Below are positions 45,855-53,691 of a DNA stretch of 64,000 bases, piece by piece. The stretch is from Erysipelotrichaceae bacterium NK3D112 (lineage in GTDB: Bacteria; Bacillota_I; Bacilli_A; Erysipelotrichales; Erysipelotrichaceae). The position numbers and the translations under genes were made by a program. Where the stretch lies: the NCBI GenBank assembly GCA_000701725.1, contig JNJQ01000006.1, positions 1 through 64,000 of the forward strand, given 5' to 3'. Under the pieces are notes generated by a model that ran no database searches, was not told the origin of the DNA, and worked only from the letters and a program-made list of their open reading frames with translations. The first letter of the stretch is position 1. Every line of letters begins with the position of its first letter.

Positions 45855-46484
45855 ATGAAAAAAGGATTATTTATTACATTTGAAGGACCGGACGGAAGCG
45901 GAAAGACAACCGTGAGCACGGAAGTGTGCAGACGTCTTGAAGCGGAAGGATATCCGGTGCGCTATACAAGAGAACCGGGCGGATCAGAGATTGCCGAACA
46001 GATCCGCAAAGTCATTCTGGATCCGGAAAACACAGCCATGGACGCGAGAACCGAAGCGCTTCTCTATGCGGCAAGCCGCCGCCAGCATCTTGTGGAAAAG
46101 GTGCTGCCGGCACTGAACGAAGGCATTACGGTGATTTCCGACCGTTTCGTGGACAGCTCTCTGGCATATCAGGGCAAAGGCAGAGGAATCGGCATCGATG
46201 AAGTCTATGCCATCAACCAGTTTGCGATTGAGGGCCACATGCCCGAAAAGACGATTTTTCTTCAGGTTGATCCGGAAATCGGACTGGAAAGAATCCACCG
46301 CAACCGCACCTTCCTGGACCGCCTGGATCAGGAGAGCATTGATTTCCATGAACGGGTTCTGCAGGGCTATCAGGAAGTCATTGAAAGATATGCGGACAGA
46401 ATGATCATCATCGACGCAAACCGCGAAGTCGAAGAGGTGATTCAGGACGCCTACCTTGCGGTGAAAGGACTTCTGGATGCTTAA
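45855..46484 (+). CDS. tmk: thymidylate kinase
   Basis: Phosphorylates dTMP to dTDP for DNA synthesis. The P-loop FEGPDGSGKTT is at residues 7-17, the substrate motif TREPGGSEIAEQIR near 37, DRF at about 95 (usual DRY/DRF) and the LID segment NRTFLDRLDQE near 150. The 209-residue length is normal. It has almost no leader, overlaps holB by 8 bp and heads the conserved order tmk-holB-ricT-rsmI. Confidence 0.96.
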   Translation: MKKGLFITFEGPDGSGKTTVSTEVCRRLEAEGYPVRYTREPGGSEIAEQIRKVILDPENTAMDARTEALLYAASRRQHLVEKVLPALNEGITVISDRFVDSSLAYQGKGRGIGIDEVYAINQFAIEGHMPEKTIFLQVDPEIGLERIHRNRTFLDRLDQESIDFHERVLQGYQEVIERYADRMIIIDANREVEEVIQDAYLAVKGLLDA

Positions 46485-47484
46485 GGATCAGCTGAAAAAA
46501 CAGCAGCCGATCGTATACCGCGCGCTTGAAAACGCATGCGCAAATGACAGGGTGATGAACGCCTATCTGTTTTCAGGTCCCTACGGCACGATGAAAAATG
46601 AAGCCGCTCTGCTTCTGGCGCAGAGCATTTTCTGCTCAGAAACAAACGGTCTGGCATGTGAGGAATGCAATACATGCCGGCGTGTAAGAGAAGGACTCTA
46701 TACCGACCTGATTGTTCTGGACGGAAAGAAGAAGGCAATCTCAAAAGAGATGGTCGACTCGATTCAGGAACAGTTTTCCAAAACCTCTCTGGAAGGAAAG
46801 GAAGGCAAGCGGGTCTATATCATTCAGAATGCGGAAACCGCGAGTATCTCAGCTCAGAACAGCATGCTCAAGTTTCTTGAGGAGCCGGGCAGCGGCGTCA
46901 CCGCCATTTTGACCACTGACAATATCAACCGTCTTCTGCCGACCATCGTATCCAGATGCACGGTGCTTCCCTTTCTGCCTCAGAGCGCACAACAGTATTA
47001 TCAGGATGCCGTTGACGCGGGAATCCCCGCCGAAGACGCATATCTGGTTTCGCATATCATCCGCGATCCCTCGCAGCTCATGGAATTTTATGAAAGTGAG
47101 CTGTATCAGAAGGCGGTCATGATGCTGAAGCAGTTTCTCAACATCGCTCCGTATTTCTGGGATGAATTCCTGGTTGACTGGGAAACGCAATGGCGCTCAT
47201 CCGTCTCGGACCGCGAAAAGGCCAAGGCTGAAAATCTTGTGCTGGCCGCCGCGTTTTTCGACCTTCTGCATCTGTACGCATCGGATGTGATCATGCATGA
47301 CGCAAAAGGACCGGCATGGTATCATGATGCAGTGAATCAGGCAAAAGGAGCGATCAACGCCTACGGGAAGCTGATCATTATCGCTGATGAGCAGAAGGAC
47401 CGCGTCAACCGGTTCAACGATGTGCATCTGGTGATGGCACAGGCTTTCAGCAGACTGGAGGATTTCAAACATGAGCTTGGATAA
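46477..47484 (+). CDS. holB: DNA polymerase III delta-prime subunit
   Basis: The clamp-loader delta-prime subunit, an AAA+ protein that does not itself bind ATP. The former P-loop reads GPYGTMKNEAA (no lysine-threonine), as expected for delta-prime. A zinc site CEECNTC is near residue 63 and the SRC motif (VSRCTV) near 153 serves as the arginine finger. The 335-residue length is usual. It overlaps both neighbours, tmk by 8 bp and ricT by 14 bp. Confidence 0.92.
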   Translation: MLKDQLKKQQPIVYRALENACANDRVMNAYLFSGPYGTMKNEAALLLAQSIFCSETNGLACEECNTCRRVREGLYTDLIVLDGKKKAISKEMVDSIQEQFSKTSLEGKEGKRVYIIQNAETASISAQNSMLKFLEEPGSGVTAILTTDNINRLLPTIVSRCTVLPFLPQSAQQYYQDAVDAGIPAEDAYLVSHIIRDPSQLMEFYESELYQKAVMMLKQFLNIAPYFWDEFLVDWETQWRSSVSDREKAKAENLVLAAAFFDLLHLYASDVIMHDAKGPAWYHDAVNQAKGAINAYGKLIIIADEQKDRVNRFNDVHLVMAQAFSRLEDFKHELG

Positions 47485-48724
47485 AGATCTGAATATAAAT
47501 AAAAAAGAAGAGACAGCCGCCGAAGAGAATGCGGTTGTATATCCCTATTCCGTGGCGGTGCGCTTCCGCGATGCCGCCAAGCCTTATTCGTTCGGATGCT
47601 TTGACGATACGATCAAAAAAGGCAGCTGGGTGGTTGTGGAAACCCAGCAGGGACTTGAAATGGGAATGGCTGAAGCCGATTCCCTGAATGTGGAGAAGTA
47701 CGGTCTGCGCATGCCGACAAGACCTGTCGTGCGCATCGCGACGATGGCGGACAGAAGAAGCTATGAGGAGAATGTTCATTACGAGCAGGATGCCTACAAC
47801 ATCTGCGCGGAAGAGATCGAAATGCTCGGTCTTGACATGAACCTTCTCAATGCCCAGTACACCCTTGACCGTTCCAAAATCCTGTTCATCTATCTGGCTG
47901 ATCAGAGAGTCGATTTCCGTGAGCTGTTAAAGCATCTCGGTGCCAGACTGCACTGCCGCATTGAACTCAGACAGATCGGTGAGCGCGACAAGGCGAAGAT
48001 GGTCGGCGGCATCGGTCTTTGCGGTATGGAGTGCTGCTGCAGAAGATTCAAGAACCACTTCGATATCATTTCCATCAACATGGCCAAAAACCAGATGCTC
48101 GCCCTCAATACCGAAAAACTCTCCGGTATGTGCGGCAAGCTGATGTGCTGTCTGAAATATGAGGATGATGATTACAAGGCGCTGACCGAAGGACTTCCCA
48201 AGATGGGATCCCAGGTTGAATACGAAGGCAGTATTTACCGCATTACCGCGATGAATGTCATGAGCGATGAGGCAAAGCTGGAAAACCACCAGCAGGTGAT
48301 TTTCCTCAATCTGGCAGACCTGCGTGAAAAGGCGATTCCCCGCAAGGGCGTTGTCATGCAGAAGCGAAATGACGGGGAGAAGAAGGAAGTCATTCACCGC
48401 TCCGGCCGTCAGCCCGAGTCCGCCGCCAAAGCAGCGCCGCATGTTTCCATGGAGCTGCCTTCCCTGGCCGAAAAGAAGGAACGCGCTCCCAAGCAGAACC
48501 AGCGCAGCTCATCCAAAAATGAGACAAAGAAAGAAACCCGCCGTACCTTCGGACCGGGCGCGAACAATCAGAACAAAGACAAAGAAGCGGGCAATAACCG
48601 CCGCAATAACGACAGCAGAAGGCGCGACAATGCGAACCGTTCCAAGGAGAGCACAAAGAGCGAGACAAAGAACGTGACCGTACGCACCTTCGGACGCAAA
48701 AAGACCCAGGAGGAGAACAAGTGA
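47471..48724 (+). CDS. ricT: PSP1-domain regulator RicT (YaaT)
   Basis: RicT/YaaT forms the Y-complex that helps RNase Y mature polycistronic mRNAs. The PSP1 domain occupies about residues 60-150, and the cysteine-rich core GLCGMECCCRRF (near 180) and GMCGKLMCCLKYE (near 223) binds iron-sulphur clusters. Length is 417 residues, about 140 more than Bacillus YaaT because of a long low-complexity C-terminal tail rich in Lys, Arg, Asn and Ser (from about 300), which is likely disordered and RNA-binding. It is between holB and rsmI as in other Bacillota; yabA is absent from the cluster. Confidence 0.92.
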   Translation: MSLDKDLNINKKEETAAEENAVVYPYSVAVRFRDAAKPYSFGCFDDTIKKGSWVVVETQQGLEMGMAEADSLNVEKYGLRMPTRPVVRIATMADRRSYEENVHYEQDAYNICAEEIEMLGLDMNLLNAQYTLDRSKILFIYLADQRVDFRELLKHLGARLHCRIELRQIGERDKAKMVGGIGLCGMECCCRRFKNHFDIISINMAKNQMLALNTEKLSGMCGKLMCCLKYEDDDYKALTEGLPKMGSQVEYEGSIYRITAMNVMSDEAKLENHQQVIFLNLADLREKAIPRKGVVMQKRNDGEKKEVIHRSGRQPESAAKAAPHVSMELPSLAEKKERAPKQNQRSSSKNETKKETRRTFGPGANNQNKDKEAGNNRRNNDSRRRDNANRSKESTKSETKNVTVRTFGRKKTQEENK

Positions 48725-49587
48725 TCCGTCAGAAATCATTCGGAAATGAGAAGCCGACGCTCTATCTTGTGCCGACGCCGATCGGGAATCTTTCCGAGAT
48801 GACACCCAGATCCATTGAAATCCTGAACAGCGTGGATGTCATAGCCTGCGAGGACACCAGAACCAGCGGGCAGCTGCTCAGGCATTTTGACATCAGCAAG
48901 CGTCTGATCGCCTATCAGAATTTCAATGAGGAAACCAGCAGCCGCGGGATTGTGAATCTGCTTTCCCAGGGCAACAATGTCGCTCTGATATCCGATGCCG
49001 GCTATCCGCTGATCAGCGATCCCGGCCAGCGGGTTGTCAACGAGGCTTCCGCAGCCGGTTTCAATGTGGTGCCGGTTTCGGGATGCAGCGCGGTGCTCAA
49101 CGCCGTCGTCGCTTCCGGTCTGATCGCCCAGCCTTTCCTTTTCATCGGCTTCCTTCCGTCCGCAAACAACGAACGTGTGAAGAAGCTGCAGGAATACAGA
49201 GCCTATCCGATGACCATGGTCTTCTATGAGGCGCCTCACCGCATCACAAAGATGCTGAAAAGCTGTCTTGAGGTGCTCGGTGACAGAAAGTGCTGCCTGT
49301 GCCGTGAGATGACCAAGCTTCATGAGGAATTCATCAGAGGTACGGTCAGCGAGCTGATTGAAATCAGTGATGATCTCAAAGGCGAGATGGTTGTTGTCAT
49401 GGAAGGTAACCGTGATGATTATTCCAAGGATGTGGATATGTCTGTGATCATGCAGATGGTCAACGAGTCCATTGAGGCAGGCATGAGCACTTCCGGCGCA
49501 ATCAAAGAAGTAGCCCGTAAAACAGGGGTTGCGAAGAACCGGATCTACGATCTTGTCCATAAGGATGAGCAGAAAGGAACGTGCTGA
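48721..49587 (+). CDS. rsmI: 16S rRNA (cytidine1402-2'-O)-methyltransferase
   Basis: A SAM-dependent methyltransferase acting on C1402 of 16S rRNA. LVPTPIGNLSEMT (near residue 17), ACEDTRTSGQLL (near 43), ISDAGYPLISDPG (near 87) and YEAPHRI (near 162) are RsmI signatures. The 288-residue length is normal. The start is a GTG behind AGGAGGAGAAC, overlapping the ricT stop. Confidence 0.96.
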   Translation: MIRQKSFGNEKPTLYLVPTPIGNLSEMTPRSIEILNSVDVIACEDTRTSGQLLRHFDISKRLIAYQNFNEETSSRGIVNLLSQGNNVALISDAGYPLISDPGQRVVNEASAAGFNVVPVSGCSAVLNAVVASGLIAQPFLFIGFLPSANNERVKKLQEYRAYPMTMVFYEAPHRITKMLKSCLEVLGDRKCCLCREMTKLHEEFIRGTVSELIEISDDLKGEMVVVMEGNRDDYSKDVDMSVIMQMVNESIEAGMSTSGAIKEVARKTGVAKNRIYDLVHKDEQKGTC

Positions 49588-49589
49588 AT

Positions 49590-50324
49590 ATGTTTGTGTT
49601 TCCGGGAATTGCATTGAACAGGGGACTCATCTATCTGGCAGCCGCGGTGGTGCCTGCTCTGGTTCTCATGATTTATATTTACAATCATGACAAAACAGAG
49701 AAGGAGCCCGGAAAACTGCTGCTCAGATGTGTAGCCGGCGGCTGTCTGTCCGCCTTTGCGGCGATGATACTGGAAACCGGAGCAACCTGGCTGATGGACT
49801 GGTATTTTTCCAGACACGGCGCCACCGAAGTGCAGTATGCCGTCATGACCGCGATCATGGTCGGCCTTTGTGAGGAAGGGGCAAAGTATTTCTTCCTCAA
49901 GCGCGCCACCTGGAAATCACCGGAATTCAATTACCTGTTTGACGGTATGGTCTATGCCGTGTTTGTTTCACTCGGATTTGCCGCTCTGGAGAACATCCTC
50001 TATGTCTTCAGCTATGGCAATCTGAGCGTCGCATTGCAAAGGGCGGTCCTGACCATCCCGGCCCACGCGAGTTTTGCGGTTTATATGGGAATTTTCTATG
50101 CCAGAGCGAAAAACATGGAGGTCATCGGCAACGCCTATGGCGCCATGATGAATCAATGGCTGGCATATCTATGCGCCGTGTTCCTCCATGCGGTATATGA
50201 CGGGGCGATCATGATCGGCTCCGATGCATCAATGATTTTCTTCTACGTGTTCGTCATTGTATTGGATATCATGGTTTTCCGGACAATCCGCCATGAATCA
50301 AAAACGGACAGACCAATCTATTAA
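49590..50324 (+). CDS. PrsW-type intramembrane metalloprotease
   Basis: A membrane protein of about seven helices in the PrsW/Abi-like family that performs site-1 cleavage of anti-sigma factors or related membrane proteins. The motifs are CEEGAKYFF (near residue 94), FDGMVYAVFVSLGFAALENI (near 117-136), PAHASFAVYMG (near 159) and HAVYDG (near 200), where E-E, E and H residues form the presumed zinc site. The 244-residue length is normal. I preferred ATG 49590, ten bases after AAAGGA, to GTG 49581. A target anti-sigma factor is not in the window. Confidence 0.85.
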   Translation: MFVFPGIALNRGLIYLAAAVVPALVLMIYIYNHDKTEKEPGKLLLRCVAGGCLSAFAAMILETGATWLMDWYFSRHGATEVQYAVMTAIMVGLCEEGAKYFFLKRATWKSPEFNYLFDGMVYAVFVSLGFAALENILYVFSYGNLSVALQRAVLTIPAHASFAVYMGIFYARAKNMEVIGNAYGAMMNQWLAYLCAVFLHAVYDGAIMIGSDASMIFFYVFVIVLDIMVFRTIRHESKTDRPIY

Positions 50325-50411
50325 CGGCAGATGGCATGAATGTCCGATTTGTTGTATGATGTACGCGGAACTGTGTCTTTGCACAGATAAAGCAAAACGA
50401 GAGGTTGACTT

Positions 50412-51281
50412 ATGCTGAATGATCCAGAGCTTGATAAGATGATAATCTATGGACTGGCCGGAGTCTGCTGCGTGCTTCTGCTCGCAGTCATATTCCTGGC
50501 AGTCAAGAGAAACGTATACTATGTCGATGATGAGGGACGGGAAGTTCCTTCTCCGAAACAGCAGGCCAAGATGGCAGCCAGAAGAAGCCGCCGTCCCAAG
50601 GCTGAGAAGGCGGTTGAAGAGGCAGTGCCGGCAGTTGAGTCTGAGGAACCTGTGATTGAACCGGCCGCTGAACCGGTGATTGAGGAAGTTCCGGTTGAAG
50701 AAGTCACAGAAATCACTGAAACTGAAACAGCTGAGCCGCTGATTGAAATGCCCGCAGATCCGTTTGCGGAAGAGCCTGAAGAGGATGCGGAAGCCACAAA
50801 AGTCATGCGCTTCAGCATTGATCCCGCACAGGAGGAACCCGCAGTTGAAGAACCCGCGGCAATGGAAGAGGAAGAAGTATCCGAGCCTGAGCTGCGCATG
50901 ATCAACGTTGATGAGGAACCCGATGAGGCGGACAGCTACTTCGCCGAGGCGCCTGTCATGGCCGCTCCGAAAGCGACGGGTGTCACCGCCACTGTCACAG
51001 TCGGCGGACAGTCCGAAACCCATGAGATTGATAAGCTTCCGTGCCTGATCGGCAGAGAGCAGACATCCTGCAATCTGGTGATCTCCGAACCGGCGGTCAG
51101 CCGCAGACACGCGAGAATCTATGTCAATGAGGATGGCCTGTTCATTGAGGATGTGTCCGAACACAACGGCACATATCTCAACGGCACAAAGCTTCCTTCA
51201 CTCGGCAGTGCGCCGCTGAAGGAAGGCGACAGAATTTCTCTTGGCAGAGCTGAGATTGTTGTCAACAGAGTTCTTTACTGA
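50412..51281 (+). CDS. membrane-anchored FHA domain protein
   Basis: A single N-terminal membrane helix (about 10-32) is followed by a basic stretch, a long Glu/Pro/Val-rich linker (about 60-190) and a C-terminal FHA domain (about 200-289) with GREQTSCNLVIS, SRRHAR and NGTYLNG, the conserved phosphothreonine-binding residues. It should recruit threonine-phosphorylated partners to the membrane, as FHA proteins do downstream of Ser/Thr kinases. No kinase is encoded in the window. The leader contains a small hairpin CTGTG/CACAG (50371-50386) and a TATGAT box. A terminator-like hairpin separates it from the next gene. Confidence 0.85.
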   Translation: MLNDPELDKMIIYGLAGVCCVLLLAVIFLAVKRNVYYVDDEGREVPSPKQQAKMAARRSRRPKAEKAVEEAVPAVESEEPVIEPAAEPVIEEVPVEEVTEITETETAEPLIEMPADPFAEEPEEDAEATKVMRFSIDPAQEEPAVEEPAAMEEEEVSEPELRMINVDEEPDEADSYFAEAPVMAAPKATGVTATVTVGGQSETHEIDKLPCLIGREQTSCNLVISEPAVSRRHARIYVNEDGLFIEDVSEHNGTYLNGTKLPSLGSAPLKEGDRISLGRAEIVVNRVLY

Positions 51282-51289
51282 TTGGAAGG

Positions 51290-51317
51290 AAAAGGATACC
51301 GCTTGCGGTGTCCTTTT
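51290..51317 (+). terminator. hairpin between FHA and zinc-ribbon/TPR genes
   Basis: AAAAGGATACCGC (51290-51302) pairs with GCGGTGTCCTTTT (51305-51317). The T-run is only the stem's own TTTT, so readthrough into the next gene is possible. Confidence 0.6.
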
Positions 51318-51331
51318 ATGAAGGTGAGCCT

Positions 51332-52678
51332 ATGAAATGTCCTTATTGCAATGCGGAAATCGAAGACGGATCAAAATTCTGCACCAACTGCGGAAAATCC
51401 CTGGCTGACAGTGATCTCGAAGGTCTTGGCGATGAACCGCCCAGAAAATTGATGGAAAAGGCTATGCGGATTCTTGTGATCGGCGCGTCTGTGCTCGCAA
51501 CCGTGATCATCGCAATCACCCTCGGTGTCCGCTCGTTCATTTCGCGTGAATACCAGAAAGGTGTCAGCGCTTATGAAAACCAGGACTATGAATCCGCCAT
51601 CACCGCTTTGAAACATGCGGTCAGATGGGGACACAATGAACAGGCGCAGGCACTGCTTGCCCACTCCTATTACAGACTGGGAAAACTGGATGAGGCATAT
51701 ACGGCATATGAAACAGTCTATGCGACAATGAGCGATGATGAAGAGGTGCTTGCCGGTTATGCGGATACCTGTGAAAAGCTCGCTTACCGCTGCATTTCCG
51801 AAAACAATGCGGAACAGGCGGTTGTCTATCTGAAGAAAGAATATGAACTGACCGAAGATGAGCGGGTTTCACGGCGGATCAAAGCGATCGAAGGCGGCGG
51901 AAACTTCGCCGATGAGCACGGCAATGTGTACAACCTGGCAGGACAGCTTGAAACCGCGGTCTGCTATGACGAAAGCGGTAAGGAACTGTATCATGCCGAA
52001 CTGGTCTATGGGCCGGACGGGCAGTGGCAGTTCGCCAAGGCATCCCTTCCGGGCGCCGCAAAGAAAACCGTGTTCGGAACCTTTGACTGGAATGAGGCAG
52101 GAGAGCTTGAGCTTTCCGTATATCCGCAGGGCAATGAGTTCAGCTGGATCAGCGAAAAGCGCGAATACAACAGCGACAGCCGCGTGAAGCGGATCACATC
52201 CCTGAGCGAGGTGTCAAAGCATATCATGACATTTGAGTATTCTCATAATTCCAAAGGATTCCTGGAAAAAGAGAAAATCACCTCATCAAACGGGGAAACC
52301 ATGGAGCTTGAGTGGAGCGGTGTCGAGTATCCTGATCATGCCGTGATCAGTTTCAATGATGAGCAGTATATCGCCGTTCTTTCCTACAACTCCGACGGAA
52401 AGATCGAAACGCTCACCATCACAAAAAATCTTGTTCAGACGGTGTACAAGATGGTGAATCTTTACAGTGCCGACGGCAGTCTGCAGGAGACAACCGTCAA
52501 AAATTCAGGCATGCCGATGACGCTCTGGAAACCATATGGCTCATACAGCAAAACCGTGACGGAATACAGTGCCCATCAGCCTGTTTCCAGAACCGTTTAC
52601 AATGAGGCAGGACAGGTTACAGCCCGCGGATATTATGTCGACGGCTGCGGCTGGCTGATGATGTATACGGGTGAGTGA
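51332..52678 (+). CDS. membrane protein with zinc ribbon, TPR and YD-like repeats
   Basis: A 448-residue modular protein: an N-terminal zinc ribbon (CPYCN...CTNCGKS, residues 3-25), one membrane helix (about 46-70), three or four TPR-like helical pairs (about 75-185), then a beta-rich extracellular part made of repeated hairpins of the form FxYNxxGxxEKEK (about 200-448), like the lipoprotein at 40829-41560. The zinc ribbon is presumably cytoplasmic and the repeats outside. The start is the ATG at 51332, after AAGGTGAG. Function is not known. Confidence 0.72.
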   Translation: MKCPYCNAEIEDGSKFCTNCGKSLADSDLEGLGDEPPRKLMEKAMRILVIGASVLATVIIAITLGVRSFISREYQKGVSAYENQDYESAITALKHAVRWGHNEQAQALLAHSYYRLGKLDEAYTAYETVYATMSDDEEVLAGYADTCEKLAYRCISENNAEQAVVYLKKEYELTEDERVSRRIKAIEGGGNFADEHGNVYNLAGQLETAVCYDESGKELYHAELVYGPDGQWQFAKASLPGAAKKTVFGTFDWNEAGELELSVYPQGNEFSWISEKREYNSDSRVKRITSLSEVSKHIMTFEYSHNSKGFLEKEKITSSNGETMELEWSGVEYPDHAVISFNDEQYIAVLSYNSDGKIETLTITKNLVQTVYKMVNLYSADGSLQETTVKNSGMPMTLWKPYGSYSKTVTEYSAHQPVSRTVYNEAGQVTARGYYVDGCGWLMMYTGE

Positions 52679-52757
52679 GCCAACTTATTTGGTAAGAAGA
52701 GAAGAATGTGATACACTGTTTACGTTCGTCGAAAAAACAACCCTGGCGGAGGAATGT

Positions 52758-53312
52758 ATGAAAAAACTGTTTCAGACAGCGATTGCGGCAATGTGCCTGA
52801 TGGGCCTTGCCGGCTGCAAAGAGGAAGTCAAGATCACAGAAGCTCAGGCAGCTGAGCCGCTTGCCACGATGTTCTTTGACTATACTGTGAATGACGCCTA
52901 TACAGAGACAACCCTCGCAGACAAATCGACATATGAGGATTATTGTTTCCTTGTTGTTGATATGACTGTAAAAAATACAACGGACAGCACCATCTCCATG
53001 AGCGATTCCGATTTCTGGGTCGTATGGGGAGAAGGCGAGTATGATTATGATGCCCCGATTTCGGCCTACGGTGAGGATCCCGTTGTAAACAACGAACTTG
53101 AATCAGTTTATGAACTCGCTCCCGAACAGGAGGTCAGAGGATCCCTCGTATTCATCGTTCCGGATGATAAAACATCCTTCGGACTTGTCACAGAAGATTA
53201 TTATTCCACCTCCGAATCCGCGGAACCGGTTACCGGCGACAAATTTACGATCAGCTTTACAATCGGGTCGGACGGCAGGCTTGTAATGCCTGAAAAGAAA
53301 GCGGAAGAATAA
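52758..53312 (+). CDS. lipoprotein with DUF4352-like immunoglobulin-fold domain
   Basis: A signal peptide ending MGLAGC gives a lipobox, and the mature 165-residue protein has the DUF4352/telomere-repeat-binding-like beta sandwich pattern, including FLVVDMTVKNTTDSTIS and EQEVRGSLVFIVPD. Proteins of this family are exported and of unknown function. The ATG at 52758 is chosen because GGAGGAA precedes it; an upstream frame is shadow. A TTGGTA-17-TACACT promoter may lie at 52686-52714. Cysteine 20 or so is the expected lipidated residue. Confidence 0.78.
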   Translation: MKKLFQTAIAAMCLMGLAGCKEEVKITEAQAAEPLATMFFDYTVNDAYTETTLADKSTYEDYCFLVVDMTVKNTTDSTISMSDSDFWVVWGEGEYDYDAPISAYGEDPVVNNELESVYELAPEQEVRGSLVFIVPDDKTSFGLVTEDYYSTSESAEPVTGDKFTISFTIGSDGRLVMPEKKAEE

Positions 53313-53372
53313 GCTTTCCGGCTTGCAGGCTGCGGAACTTCCCGGTTGAGCATCAGAAAGGAAGTACCGACA

Positions 53373-53543
53373 ATGAATTACACAGAAAAAAGAACCATGT
53401 ACGTGGTGGATTATGAAAGCGGAAGTTCTTCCATTCATGAATTCATGAACGGCATGGACCTCAAAGCACTTGAGGCACAGGAGAAAAACGGATCCGTAAG
53501 GATTACGAATCTGATCTGTCTCGGTGAATCCGCGCGTAAATAA
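53373..53543 (+). CDS. small hypothetical protein, 56 residues
   Basis: A short acidic protein with no recognisable domain, starting at ATG 53373 behind AAAGGAAGT. It has no membrane helix. It overlaps the non-coding upstream extension of the M16 gene's frame but is closed by its own terminator (53599-53622), so it looks like a real small gene. Function is unknown. Confidence 0.55.
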   Translation: MNYTEKRTMYVVDYESGSSSIHEFMNGMDLKALEAQEKNGSVRITNLICLGESARK

Positions 53544-53598
53544 CAAAGCGCGACAACAGATGCGGGACATCCGAACCGCATACTGCACAGAACACATG

Positions 53599-53622
53599 AC
53601 CGGCAGCCATTGCCGGTTTTTG
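53599..53622 (+). terminator. terminator before the M16 protease gene
   Basis: ACCGGCA (53599-53605) pairs with TGCCGGT (53611-53617), followed by five Ts. Confidence 0.8.
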
Positions 53623-53691
53623 TTATGGAACACTGTTCTTTCTTGGCACATGAGTTTCCGATATAATATCTACGCGCACGGAGGCACTTAT

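Noticed and set aside
48736..49614. 292-residue open frame on the minus strand
   Set aside because: Antisense shadow of rsmI, which has clear family motifs on the plus strand.
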